In this document: in pieces, positions 24,201 through 36,565 of the stretch | How the letters are laid out: each line of letters begins with the position of its first letter | Numbering within the stretch: position 1 is the stretch's first letter | Source of the DNA: Plasmodium brasilianum | Taxonomy: Eukaryota; Apicomplexa; Aconoidasida; Haemosporida; Plasmodiidae | DNA: 64,000 nt | Reading direction: 5' to 3' | Assembly (NCBI RefSeq): GCF_023973825.1 | Contig: NC_090118.1 | Location: forward strand, 1,037,001-1,101,000 | Program-made: the position numbers and the translations under genes | Notes under the pieces: generated by a model | Told to the model about the DNA's origin: nothing | Database searches by the model: none | Seen by the model: the letters and a program-made list of their open reading frames with translations, nothing else

Positions 24201-27200
24201 GAACAAATTATAAATAGAGATGATAAGGAAACTACACAGAGAAATATTCGAAACAAAACATATTCCAAAGGGGAGGAACAGGAAAAGGAAGAGAAAGACA
24301 ATGTACAATTTAAAAGAGATACAGTGGTAAAGGAACAAAAACCATGCTTTCACTATTTTAAGAGTGCTGAATACATACTATTTGAATGGTTGTATTTTCA
24401 TTATAATAATATAAATTTTGCAAATGTAGAATATAAAAGGTATTTATTTAAAGAGGATAATGAGAAAATAAAAAAACAACAACAAAAACAAAATGATTTA
24501 ATTTTTCCTAATGTACCAATGAATAAAAGCAAAGAGGAGGAAGAGACTTCTTCAAAATGTATGGAGAATAATGATGTGCCACTCATATTAAATAGGTCCA
24601 ACTTTTATGTTGAAAAAAAAAAAAAAAAAATTATGGAAAAAAAAGATAAAATAACAAGTATATGCGATTTAAAAGATTTAGTAATAATCATATATACTAT
24701 AATTTCTCACATTCCGTATTATTTGTTTTTTAAAAATAAAATAAAAACAAAATGTATATCTAAAAAGGATTACATATATAACATAGACATTTTGTTAATA
24801 ATTCTGCATGAAATGAAATTAGATAAATTAATAAGTAGACAAGTATTGATTGAGTTTAATTATATTCACATATTTTTGTTCTTGGCTTCTATGTATTTTA
24901 TATTACCAAGCTATTTGCCTAGTTACTACTTAGTTGTGGATGATTTCGCCTCCTACACAAATTGCGTTGGTCTTATAAAGGAAGAAATGATAAGCAATAA
25001 CAAAAATAAAAAGAAAAATACTTGTAATCAAAACGAAAATGAAAAGGCAGGTATTATTAAACTTAATCTGACTACACCTGAGGAGCGTGTTATAACCATC
25101 TACAATTTAAATAATTACAAGTGTAAATATAATGTATTTTTAATAGGTTGTAACAAGTACCAAATTGACAGAGATCATATAGTTATTGATCCACTTAAAT
25201 CAGAAGAAATAAAATTGAAAATAGACAAAAATTATGACCAAACTATTTGTAAGTATAATAATAACACTAGCATTCAATTTTCAACCTTTAAAAATAGGAG
25301 AAAAAAAAAGGAAACTATCGATGAAACTACAACATATTTTGACGAAAGTTATTCCTTTTCATCGTGTTCATCGGATGATTGTAAATGCAATTCTGATGAA
25401 GCTGAAAAGATTAGTGTAAGTAACAATGGTGATGATTCCTTGACCCCAAATGAAAATTACGCTATATTAGTCTTGAGGGCCGAAAAGTAAGCATCATTTT
25501 TTTTTTTTTTTTTTTTTTTTCTCCTATTTTGTGTGTGTATGCGAGTTTTCTGCTAATAACAACGTTTATTTGACGTCACAACGTTGGAATTTTCATGCAT
25601 CGCTCTTGCTATTTTGTTCTTTTTCTTTTTCTTTTTTTGTTTACTTCCTATTACGCATCCTATCATTTCGTTTCTTCCCCCTTTCAGCAACTACTTCCCT
25701 GACGATAATGATGATGAAAAGTGCATTTGCATTAAACTTATCGAAAAAGACACACATGAAAAGTCAGATCTCCAGGCAAGTAATTTAAAGAAGGAAAAAA
25801 ATGAGTGGAATGATTTAAATATTAATGTAAAGAATTCCGAAACGAGGAATAATAATATCAGTAAGGTGCACCTTTCGAATTCCTCTCAATTAAATGTAAT
25901 GCTTAATAATAGCGAAGTAAAATGTTTGAACTTGAGAGGTAAGGTATATGAAAATAAATGCTTGGAAATAAATTTGATAAACAACACAGGACGAAACGTA
26001 GAAATAAATTCGAATATTTATCACTTATATTTAAAGGATTTAAAAAAAGAGGAAAAGAAAAAGAAAATTTTTGAAATAGATATAATAAATAATTTAAACA
26101 TAAGTAATGACCAAATATATAAAGTGTGTGATGTATGTACAATAATTAACAGCAATTTAAGGAATCATTTGAATAGAAAGGAAAACTATTTTAGCTGTTT
26201 TTATGTAGATAATACAATACCTATTATTATTAGTAGAGAAAATGAAAAGAAGAAAAAAAAAATACAATTACACTTTTTCCCTTTTATGGAAGGTTATTAT
26301 TTTTGTTTCATCCTATTTTATGTTAAGGATGTAAAAACGAAATATTTGATATCAATGTGCAAGGTCAATTGTTTCTTTTACATAAATAATATAAAAGAGG
26401 AAGAAATAATTAAAATGAATTCTCAATTGTATGATTTTTCGTTCAATATAAAATTAAATCCAATCAATAAAGAATTTTTGAAATGTGTAAAATACATTTT
26501 GTGCAATTTGAATAAAATGGACGAGAAATTCTTTTTAATCTATTTGAAAAGTTATCTACAAAATGTAAGCAAAAACAGGAGTAGTTTTTATATTACATGT
26601 GACAGGAAGGATAAAATGATAATAAAAAAAAATTTTGTATCCTTTGAAAATTTTGATTATAATAATTATATAAGTCATATTAATACTCCAAATTTAGACA
26701 TAGACAGATTATATGATATAATAAAAGAGGGAATCAATTATTTATGTGAACTGAGCATAAAAGAGGAGAGCAACGGTGTTTTCGAGTATAACTGCGTTCT
26801 TCTAATGAGGAAAGGAGAAGCAGAGAAGCAGAATAAGAAGTCGCATAAACATACTCAGCAGAAAGAAGGTCTAAAAACAGAAAAAGACGCAGACTGCAAT
26901 ATGCTTAGCTACGAACAGATTGGACATTCCCATTTAAGGGAACAAATCGGCAATCATGAAATTTGTTACAAGTTGTATAAAATTATAGTAAATGTAAATA
27001 ATAAGAAAAATAATAATATAAACTCTATTATAACATTTAACACGAACGCATATTTAGAAACTAAGAAAACTATATCAATATACAATTACACGAATAGCAC
27101 TATAACGTATAAGTGTACATACTCCGACACAGTAGATCATAATAACAATAAAATAAATTATAAAATTTTTAGCAGTAATGAATATGTAGAGATACCTAAA

Positions 27201-30200
27201 GATGTAGAAACGTTTAATTTTGAAGTAACTTGTTATTCTATTGTAGAAGTGTCTTGTTCATGTTTTATTATCTTTACTAACATAAAAGATGAAGAAGATC
27301 AAATAAAAATTAAGCTTCAAGCCAATATTAAAAAACCTTACCCAAAAGAAACAATTCATATAAAACTATTAAACAGAATGAAAAAAACAGTACAAATTGA
27401 ATTATATAACGAACTGCAGTTTCATTGTGAATTCAAAATTTATTCTGATTTGTTCATTTTATTCGGTGATAAAACTATAGAAATGCTACCCAAACAGAGA
27501 AAAGTGTATACCTTCTGTGTGAGAAGTGCTCACATAGGTGAGTTCGTGGGGTGCCTCATATTTAAGTTTTACCGGTTGATAGGTGCTGAAGGGGGTGACC
27601 TTCACAGAAGTAACGTTATCGTTAGTAACATCAGCAACGTTAGCAGTGAAAGCAGAAGCAACGTTAGCGGTGAAAGCAGAAGCAACGTTAGCGGTGAAAG
27701 CAGAAGCAACGTTAGCGGTGATGATACAAGAGAGCATCTTTTTTATTATTTTTTCTGGTACAAATTGAACATCACCATTGAACTGAACAAGCCAATAAAA
27801 ATACTGTTTCTTGAAACATCCGTGGGAGACAAAGTAAATAAAGAAATTGTTTTGAAAAATAATGGAAATGAAAGCGAGGACTACTTCTTACTAACATACA
27901 TGAATGAATATATAGAAAAGAAGCAAGTTAAGATACAAAAAAATGGCACGTACGTCCATAATATTAAATACATGCCAATAATACCAAATTATTTTCATAA
28001 TATAAAAGAGGCTTCAGACAACTTCAAGTTAAGCACTAAAAGAAATAAATCTTTTCATTATTGTTCGGTTGATCAGTTAGATAAAGAAGTGGAAGGGACT
28101 AACCCTCTTCAAAGTGGTTATAATGATTTTCCAAGTGGTAAAAACAGAGATTGCACATATAAAGGAGGCAAGGAAATGGACCTTGCAAAGGAATTGCACA
28201 AATTTTATTTTCCGCCAAATGAGGAGAAGGAGGAAGAAAAGAAAGAGGTCGAGGCGAAATGGGAGGAAGAAAAAAGGGAAGAAGTGAATGACGACGAAGA
28301 TGAAGCAAAATCCCAGGGAGAAGACGAGGGGAAGGGCCAAAACAGCCACTTAGCTGAGGAAGATAAAAAAGAAACAGCTAAAAAATGTGAAATTAGAAAT
28401 AGAAGTAGAAGTAGAAACAGAAGTAGAAATAGAAATAGAAGTAGAAGTAGAAGTAGAAATAGAAGTAGAAATAGAAGTAGAAGTAGAAATAGAAGTAGAA
28501 GTAGAAATAGAAGTAGAAGCAGAAGTAGAAGTAGAAATAGAAGTAGAAGTAGAAATAGCAGTAGAAGTAGAAGCACAAGTACAAGTATAAATGTACTCAG
28601 AGGTGTACGTAGCAGTAGTGGAAAAGACCCTCAGAGGAAAAGCCCCTCACGAGATCATAGTAGAAGGAAAAATAAAAGTGACATGTTAAGGAAAAAATGT
28701 AAAAAAAACGTTGAGAGAGATAATAAAAAAATATTTGAAGAGTTAATTAATTATTGCAAAAGATATATAAATACAAATATTAATTATAAGAATCAGAATA
28801 TTGGATTTTTTTTCATATATAACAAGAACGAGGGTATAAACTATTACATTTTGATATTACTAGCAAAAATGAGGAGGGAATTAGTTATAGATAATTTCTC
28901 TGCATGCTTAACCAAATATTGTCTACTTAATCTCCACATTAATTTTAATAATGAAAATAAAAGATACGTAAAAGATTTAAATACGAATAAAGGTACATGC
29001 TATTCTGATAATTACAGCTACGAAATTGTGGAGTGTGTAAATAAAAATGGTGGATGGGAGGCAGAATCAGAATTAGCAGGAAAATGCAAAGACACACAAC
29101 CAGACGTTTCAGTTAATAAACATGTTAATAGGGGAAAAATTTATGGGGACACTTATGATAGTACCATTAGTCGTAATAACCAAATAAATATTGATGATCA
29201 TAAATATGATAATGCTAATGTGGAAGAAATCATAAATTCTCAAATTAAATGCATTTATTTAAGTAACAAAACGAATTATAGTATTTTTAAACATACAGAT
29301 AAAAATAATGTCATTATAAAATATAAGCCAACTGTAAAAACATCACAAGAATGTTATGCCATAATAAGAAGCAATTTATACGGTGATTTTATTTACCTAA
29401 TTAAAGGTATGTATACAGTTAAGAGAAAAATAAAAGAGAAAATAGTAATGTATAACTGTTGTTGTTTATACCACTTTAATATAAATTTATTTAACCCACT
29501 GAATTGTAGTATATATGTAAAATGTAGATTCAAAAGAGAGAAAAGTAAAAATGATGAGCTTTATGACAACTTTTATTTGGATAACAATAAAGTGGGAAGG
29601 AAAGCAGAAAGGGAAGAATGCTGCTTTTCCTCCATGGAACACGAGAAAATATTATTAAATAAAGAAAGGAGTTACTTTAAAATTTTAAGTAATGAACATT
29701 TTAAAATAAAAAAGAGAACACATTTTTCTATGCTCATATCATACTTTTGTAAAGAGGCACTATCAAAACATACGTTAATAGTAACGTTAAAGCCTTTTGG
29801 CACGGATAAGGCCAGTGATGGGACCCTTCCACCAATCATATATAAATATGATATCACTTTTAATAATGTGGTAAGGCAGGGTATCGAAGCGTATTCGTTG
29901 ACTGGTTCCGGTGCACAAAGTACGGATGAACTCACTGCTAGGGGGGATAGCAGCAGTGGAAGTAGCGGTAGAAGTAGAAGCGGCGATGGAAGTAGCGATC
30001 GAAGCAGCAGTAGTAGCCCTAGTCGTCGCAACAGACATGCTTGTGAAAGTGGTGGTACATGCGAAAAAACAAAGAGCTACTCTGTAACCAGCCAAAGTAG
30101 CAGCAATATGCTGAATGGGAGTGAACTAAGTAAAAGCGATTTATTCCAAAGAGGGTTAAAAAAAAAATATAATTCTAAAGCAAATGAGTTAGTAGAAGAA

Positions 30201-31809
30201 CAGGAAATTTGTTTACATGCATGTGATGAAATATTAGTAGAAGATAAAGAAGAAAAGGACAAGTATGAGAGGAACATGAGCTATGTAGTAGATAGAAAGG
30301 AAGAAGTAGTTTACTGTGATGGAAAAATATTCATCGAAAGTATAAGTAAAAAGAAAACATGTTTGAAAATAAATATAGATAAAAGAAAAATTATGGAAAG
30401 AGCAGATTATAACAATATCATAAACGAGTTAGAAAACTGTAAAAAGGAAAAGAGCATATTACACAGAAATATTGAAAAAGATAAGTGCAACTATAAAATT
30501 TTTTTAATAAATTTAAAAAATGTAAGAGATGCAACAATGGATGAACAAAATAAAACAAACCTCCATATGAATAAAATCCTCTTTGATATCAGAGAGCAGT
30601 TACTAAATGATTACTTATATGTTCATATTATTGAGGATACAGCCTCCGCTTTGGTGCTTAGCTTAGAGCTCTTCGCGCATTTGCCATTCCACTGTAGTTT
30701 TTTCATAATGATTAAGAGGGTAGAACTAGGAAGTCGTGAGGTAGGAAGCGACGAAGTGGAAAGAGGCGAAATGAACAGCGAGGAAGAGGATAACTACGTG
30801 CTCGTGGAATCCCTTAAAAGTGAGAAGAGAAAGGAATTGACAACTATCGAAAAGAATTACATATTCGTCGAAATTTTTAATTATATAAATTTGTCTAAAA
30901 AATATATCAACGTTATAGTTGATGATAACTTATGCTCAGAAACAAAGTTAAATATATTTTACAACCACACAAATGATTCTTATTTTGACGCATATATCGT
31001 CAGTTACAATCAACAAAGTAATGATCCATTTGCAGATGAAATTATGAATTTTGATATAAAGCCCAAGTCTGGAATATTAAAACATAGTAGTTACAATAAA
31101 TTTGTAATTACTAGGAGTAACAAAAACAACATAATAACATTTAATAGTTCATTCTTACTTCTAATTAAAACGGAAAAGCATATTTTTTCCTACATCGTCT
31201 TTGCTCGCTATACCCCTGCTAGCGATCTCCACACAGCGGTGAGTTTGGAAACCGGGCTGCGTGTGCATTGGCAAACGGATGCGCATATATATACGTACAT
31301 ATTAGCACTTATTCGTACATATGCATACTTGTGTATATATGCACGCATGTACAACACAAACACTATACGTATACCCATATAATTGAGTCGAAAAGTACAT
31401 GTTGCACTGACAATATTTCTAACGCAAACAGTTCTCTTTGTATTTCCAGCAGGAGCAAAATAAGGTAAAGGAAATGCTCAATGAAAACAAGAAGAAGTTC
31501 AGCGCGGTATTCAACACATTCAAACAGGTAATAAGAATGTCCATATTTTGTAGTATATTACGATTATTAATGGAAAAGAAAGGGAAGTGATATAAATTGA
31601 AGTGAAGCAAATTACAGTGAATTCATGTTAAGGAAATTTTATTTTATTTTATTATATTTATTTTTTTTTTTTAAATAATTATGTATCCATTTATATGCCC
31701 TAAAAATGTAATTATGCAGGAAAAAAAGGAGAGTAGCATATTTAACAAAAAAGGTCAGATTATAATTGAAGATATCTCTAAGTCAACAAATGAAATCCTT
31801 AACTGTTAA
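15233..31809 (+). CDS. CFAP47-like giant MSP/ASH-domain axonemal protein, ten exons
   Basis: Exons: 15233-16385, 16834-18917, 19065-19177, 19392-19510, 19837-20033, 20315-22843, 23391-25486, 25688-31238, 31450-31527 and 31720-31809. Total 14,010 nt, about 4,669 residues; all phases close without a stop. The first donor (GTTACG) is the weakest. Tandem Ig-like MSP/ASH domains include VEPKSLEFFYDCAENV (exon 1), KIIHFDNVLLNNNYQKQFVI (exon 2), INFEHILLNKNYEKDFYLTN (exons 4-5) and more in exons 6 and 8. Exon 7 has a region resembling the calponin-homology domain of CFAP47 (FEWLYFHYNN, then SICDLKDLVIIIYTII, LPSYLPSYYLVVDD). CFAP47 is a central-apparatus or flagellar-base factor, so I infer action in the male-gamete flagellum. 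It is longer than human CFAP47 (about 3,190 residues), partly through Asn/Asp, Ser/Arg and Lys/Glu insertions. Confidence 0.8.
17846..17930 (+). repeat. 12-bp coding repeat (NNDN)n in the CFAP47-like gene
   Basis: Copies of AATAACGATAAC encode an Asn/Asp run between two better-conserved segments. It is typical Plasmodium low-complexity insertion, in frame and without apparent functional residues. Confidence 0.95.
18918..19064 (+). other. 147-nt intron of the CFAP47-like gene that is open until its own TAG
   Basis: The exon 2 reading frame runs through this intron, including an A20 run, and meets its first stop exactly at the acceptor TTTTTAG. Splicing at GTAAAA joins VDAEFT to IPRNAYKTVPVKF, which reads as one continuous MSP-domain strand, so I treat it as an intron. 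Its length is a multiple of three, so retention would truncate the protein rather than shift the frame. Confidence 0.75.
22890..23022. repeat. TTACTATTA microsatellite in an intron of the CFAP47-like gene
   Basis: An array of TTACTATTA and TTACTA units lies 50 bases after the GTGAGC donor at 22844. In frame it would encode a poly-Leu tract, which is why a naive reading extends exon 6 into the intron. The next exon starts at 23391 after CTCTACACAG. Confidence 0.9.
27630..27722 (+). repeat. 24-bp coding repeat (SNVSGESR)n
   Basis: Three to four copies of a 24-base unit around AGCAACGTTAGCGGTGAAAG encode SNVSGESR. They are in frame in exon 8 of the CFAP47-like gene, on a loop between a beta-rich segment and YKLNITIELNKP. 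Confidence 0.9.
28388..28592 (+). repeat. SR-dipeptide array in the CFAP47-like protein
   Basis: About thirty 6-base units AGAAGT / AGAAAT encode a mixture of RS and RN dipeptides over roughly 65 residues, followed by STSTSI. This is a classic RS-domain composition within a flagellar-type protein. It may be chance expansion of an AGAART hexamer, or a genuine phosphorylatable segment. Confidence 0.95.
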
Positions 31810-33629
31810 TCTTTTGTTTTTGATTACCATGGAAAGGTTTTACTATATATGTGTATATGTATAACGTACATACTTATATCTGTAATATTTATAAAAACGT
31901 TATTATACCTTTATGTTTGCACACGTTTATGTACATACATATTGCAAAGAGTCTTCCTGCTTCCGCTTACCCCCATGTTAGGAAGTTGTCCTTCCTTTTT
32001 AATTAATTCTTTTTATGCCATTAAATTTTATTCCATTTTACGCCGTTCCATTTTTATTCCATTTTACACCATTATATTTTTTACCATTTTGTGCCATATT
32101 ATTTTATTCTATGCAATTTTAATTTATACCATTTTATGCAGTTTTATTTCATTTCATCCCTTAAAACACACAATATGAACAAAAGAGTTCTACAGAATTA
32201 TAATTTTATTTTTAATTACTTGTATGAAAAATAGTTTATGAAAAATAATTTTACAGTAAATGAAAATAAATTTAACGTTATGCTGTGTGCACTTAAAAGA
32301 GATCGGTAATAAGGGGAGGGAGTGATTTAAATGTAAGAGGAGTTGAACTGTCAGTATTAATGTTTACATTTCTGCTAATGCTATTGTAACACTACTGCTA
32401 ATGCTATTGTAACACTACTGCTAACGCTATTGCTAACACTACTGCTAACGCTATTGCTAACACTACTGCTAACGCTATTGCTAACACTACTGCTAACGCT
32501 ATTGCTAACACTACTGCTAACGCTATTGCTAACACTACTGCTAACGCTATTGCTAACACTACTGCTAACGCTATTGCTAACACTACTGCTAACGCTATTG
32601 CTGGTTTTATTACTGTTTCGTTTTAATTTTTCGATTTGCCTGTTTCATAAAATAACACAAAAAAATAAGACCTTTTGAGGCACTTTTTCTGAGTCGTTAA
32701 TTTAAAAAATGAATAAGACATGAACTATAAAAAAAAAAAAAAAAAAATGAAAACATATTACAAAAAAATGATATGATATAAAAAACATTAAAAAAAAAAA
32801 AAAAAAAAAGACGTTAAATTAAGAGGATGGTGAAAGACGGTAAATTATACAAGAAATTAGACGATTAAAATTAAAAATTTATTAAATCAATGTAATGAAA
32901 AATGTTCACGTAACTATCTCTTGGCGATAAAATTTTCATAACAAGACATAATACTAAAGGAAAAAAGAGCCACTTGTGCAATATGGAAAATATAACATTC
33001 CAAATGCTACTTAAAGATTTTTATTTAATTATATGCTTAGTTTTCATTCACTCACATTTGTTTTTAACCCATCCTATTTTTTGCATGTGCCGTAGACACG
33101 CTTAAGCCCACATTCACACACGTACGTAGAAAAAATATGTACTTTCTGGTAAGTGTACGTTTAATTTATGTACGTGTATACCCTCATGCAGGCGTATTGC
33201 GCACTTGTTAAATGGTCATTAGTTGGAAGTAAAAAAGCAGTAGTCAAATTTACATATATGTACACGTTTTCTCTTTTTCTCATATGCTACCAACATTTTT
33301 TAAGTTAAAAAAAAAAAAAAAATGAAAAGGAAAAAAAGCAGATTCAAACAGTTACATCTTTGAGTACATTTTTTCCTAAGGAACGTTCTTCTCTACATCG
33401 TTAAAATATGCTATATTTTTTTTTTTTTTTGCATGTATATATTTTACACATTAAGTTTGGTACTGCTCTTTGATTTTCCTACCGATGTGTTTTTCGCATT
33501 TCAACTTGTATTTACTGCTACAGCTCACTTCTAACACTAAATGATGCCGCACAATGATAGTCCTCACCAGTTGCATTTGGCACAGGCAATGAGACGGTAA
33601 GTCGGTGGCATGCTTTCCGTAAAATGGGA
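31810..33629. other. convergent intergenic region between CFAP47-like and SAPS genes
   Basis: This holds the 3-prime flanks of two convergent genes. It includes TTTTACGCCATT-type T-rich degenerate repeats (about 32015-32160), a 24-bp array at 32373-32602, and several A or T runs of 16-19 (about 32727, 32792, 33306, 33416). No gene was seen; an 82-residue open frame here is just the translated 24-bp repeat. Confidence 0.6.
32373..32602. repeat. 24-bp tandem repeat (GCTAACACTACTGCTAACGC TATT)
   Basis: Eight or nine almost identical copies of GCTAACACTACTGCTAACGC plus TATT, bordered upstream by GTAACACTACTGCTAATGC variants. It is more GC-rich than its surroundings. The near identity of copies suggests recent expansion and a good length-polymorphic marker. 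Confidence 0.95.
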
Positions 33630-36534
33630 CTAGTAGTTATTCCCGTTTTGCATATCATCGAAATGACTATCTTCTTCTTCATTCATATGATCGTCAAATG
33701 CATAATTATTAGAGTCGTTTGGAAAATTAATTATTTTGTTTTGAATATTATTATCATAAAAGTCATCATATTTATGGAAATTATCATCGTAGTTATTTTG
33801 GTAGTTGCTTATATCAAAATTATTACCGTCAAATTGTGCTTCCACTTCCTTGTTATAATTATCCATTATATTGTGCGCATTCTCCCTGTTGGTATTATTA
33901 CCACTATCGCTATTGATACTACAGTTGGTATTACCATTACTACCATTGTTTGTGCCACTAATGCCGTTACAGTTGGTAGTACCATTACTGTCTCTATTTA
34001 AAGAGGAGTTTGAGGGCAAGGAGTAATCCGAGGTGTTTTTATAACAATCATTTAAATATTTATTGTATTCATTTTTATTTTCATCAAATAATATATCTAT
34101 AACATTTGAGTAGCTACCAAAATTATTATCCCTGTTATGTTCCATGTTAATATCTCTATTATGTTCCATGTTAATATCTCTACTATGTTCCATGTTAATA
34201 TCTCTACTATGTTCCATGTTACTATCTCTATTATTTTCCCTATTATTATCTCTGTTATTTTCCCTATTATTATCTCTATTATTCCCCCCCCTATTTTCTC
34301 CACTATTTTCGATGCTAAATTGGATACCCCTCTCTTCCTCTTCAGCAGTGATGTTATTATTAGTCGCCACGTTTGTATTGACAAGAGTAAAATTATCGTT
34401 ACCATTGGTACAACACATATCGTTGGTTATTATGTCGTTTCGATCAAGTACTTCTTCTTTTTTTTCATCGTTGTAATTAACATCATTGAAATATAAGGAA
34501 TAATGATTCAGTTCATCTATTATTATGTCATTCCAACCTGAGACGGTTACTAAAAAGTTTGATAACCATTTAATTTCTAAAGATTTATTACTTAATATTT
34601 GGCATATATGTAACAGATGCGCTTTATATCCACAATCAATTATACTTTCAAATTTTTTTTTTTTTTTTATTTTTAATATTTCGACACCTTCTCACTGCAT
34701 CAAAATATCGTAAACATTTTGGTAAAAATGTTGTTAATGCTAATATGTAGTATAACAAATATGAATATTCATTTTCTTTAAATATAATTGTTTGTAATAA
34801 ATCACATACAGATATATGTAATAAATTATTCCATTTATATTTAAAAAAAATATCAATTGAAATATCAAAAAAACCTTCGTCAATTATTTCTGTTAATATA
34901 TTTTTTGACTTAGTCTTAATTAATGTTTTAATTAATTGTATAATTTCTAAGGTAGTAAATCCAAGAACATTCTTATCCTTATTTTTATTTATATTCTTTA
35001 CATATAACTTCATTATATCTTTTATATAATTATAAAAACATATATCTATAAAACTACAATTTTCTAAACACTCTACCCATTTGCTAAGAGGAATGTTCAC
35101 ATCTCCTTCTTCTTTTTGAAATATATGAAATGTGTCTTCTTTCATTTGTTCATTCAACATCATACTGCTTGCACATCCGTTTGATTCAATACCAAATATA
35201 TCCTCACTGTTCATTCGTTCTTTTACGATACCTCCTCTTCCTCCTCTCTCCACTGTTTCATTTATCCCGTTTCTCTCACCCCTTCTGAATCGTTCATTTC
35301 GTTCGCCATTAAATTCTCTGCTAAATTCTCCTCTCCATTCGCCGCTCCGTTCGCTACTCCACTCATCGCTTTTCTCGTCACCCCCTTTGCATCTTTCCAC
35401 ATTAGGCATCCCCTCCTGATTAACATAAACCTTATTGCTAGCAATTTTTCTCATCCTATTTAGTACATCTTCAAATCTTATTTTTGTCAAATGCTCCAAA
35501 TTTTCGTCATCAGAATAATCCGAAGAGGATAGTTCCGATTCGCACGAAAAGCAGTTATCCATTTCACTACTCTTTTCATTTTTTGTTTCTTTAAAATTTA
35601 TTCCTCTATTGTTATTCTGATTAGCACAGTTGTTAAAAATGGCCCAGCTTTCATGCTCACTGTGTTTGTTCCCCTCTTCGGTAATACTTCTATTATTATT
35701 TAAAAGCGCACTACTACAACTACCATCATGATAGTTATTATTAACGTCATTAGGGTCATCATCTTTATGGGGGTCAAATGCAGTATTTTTCTCTTTTCTT
35801 TCAATGGGATTGTCAAGGTTACAAATAGAGGTATGGCCAGCGGTGCATCCAGCGGTACAGGTGCATGCAGAACTATGTACATTGTTGGAAGCACCACAAT
35901 TCATACATATATTATTAACAGTGCGATAAAAATCATCTTTTTCTCCTTTTTTGTTATTGTTTGTTTCCCCTTCATTTTGATCATCATATGCAGCACAACC
36001 ATCGCTACTCCCCTTTTCAATGTCTATTGGCTGGTTCCCTAGACCTGCATTTTTTTTTATTTCCTCCTTTGGTTCGTTCATCTTTTCCGAAGTGTTCGAT
36101 CCGTCCTCCTCATTAATGTTATCTGGACTACTCCCTTCGTTAAGTCCAACATAGGCAATGTAACCTACCTGCTCAGCTTGTCCAACTTGGTCAGCGTGGC
36201 CCATTTGGCCTGTCTCTGGACCAAGAGCTAAACCCATTGCTACACCTCGAGAGCTTTTTTCCTCCTTAATTTTTTTGCTAACATGAGCTAAATGTTTTTC
36301 TTTATTATTAATATTGTCCTCTTTTTCTAATTCGCTTTTTTCTATTATTTCTCTTTTCTCCTTTTCAAATCTATTATCGTGGGGTGCAACTTTCCTAATA
36401 AAAGCGTCGTTGGGTGTTGAAGAATCGCTGTTTTTCGTACTTGAAATTCCATCATTGATATTATTTTGAATGCAACTAATATATGCTTTTGATGTATATG
36501 TATTTTCTTCTTCTTCTATCATTTTATTTGATTT

Positions 36535-36565
<31 letters not shown>

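Noticed and set aside
27486..28584. Antisense open frames in exon 8 of the CFAP47-like gene
   Set aside because: They are opposite-strand shadows of low-complexity coding repeats.
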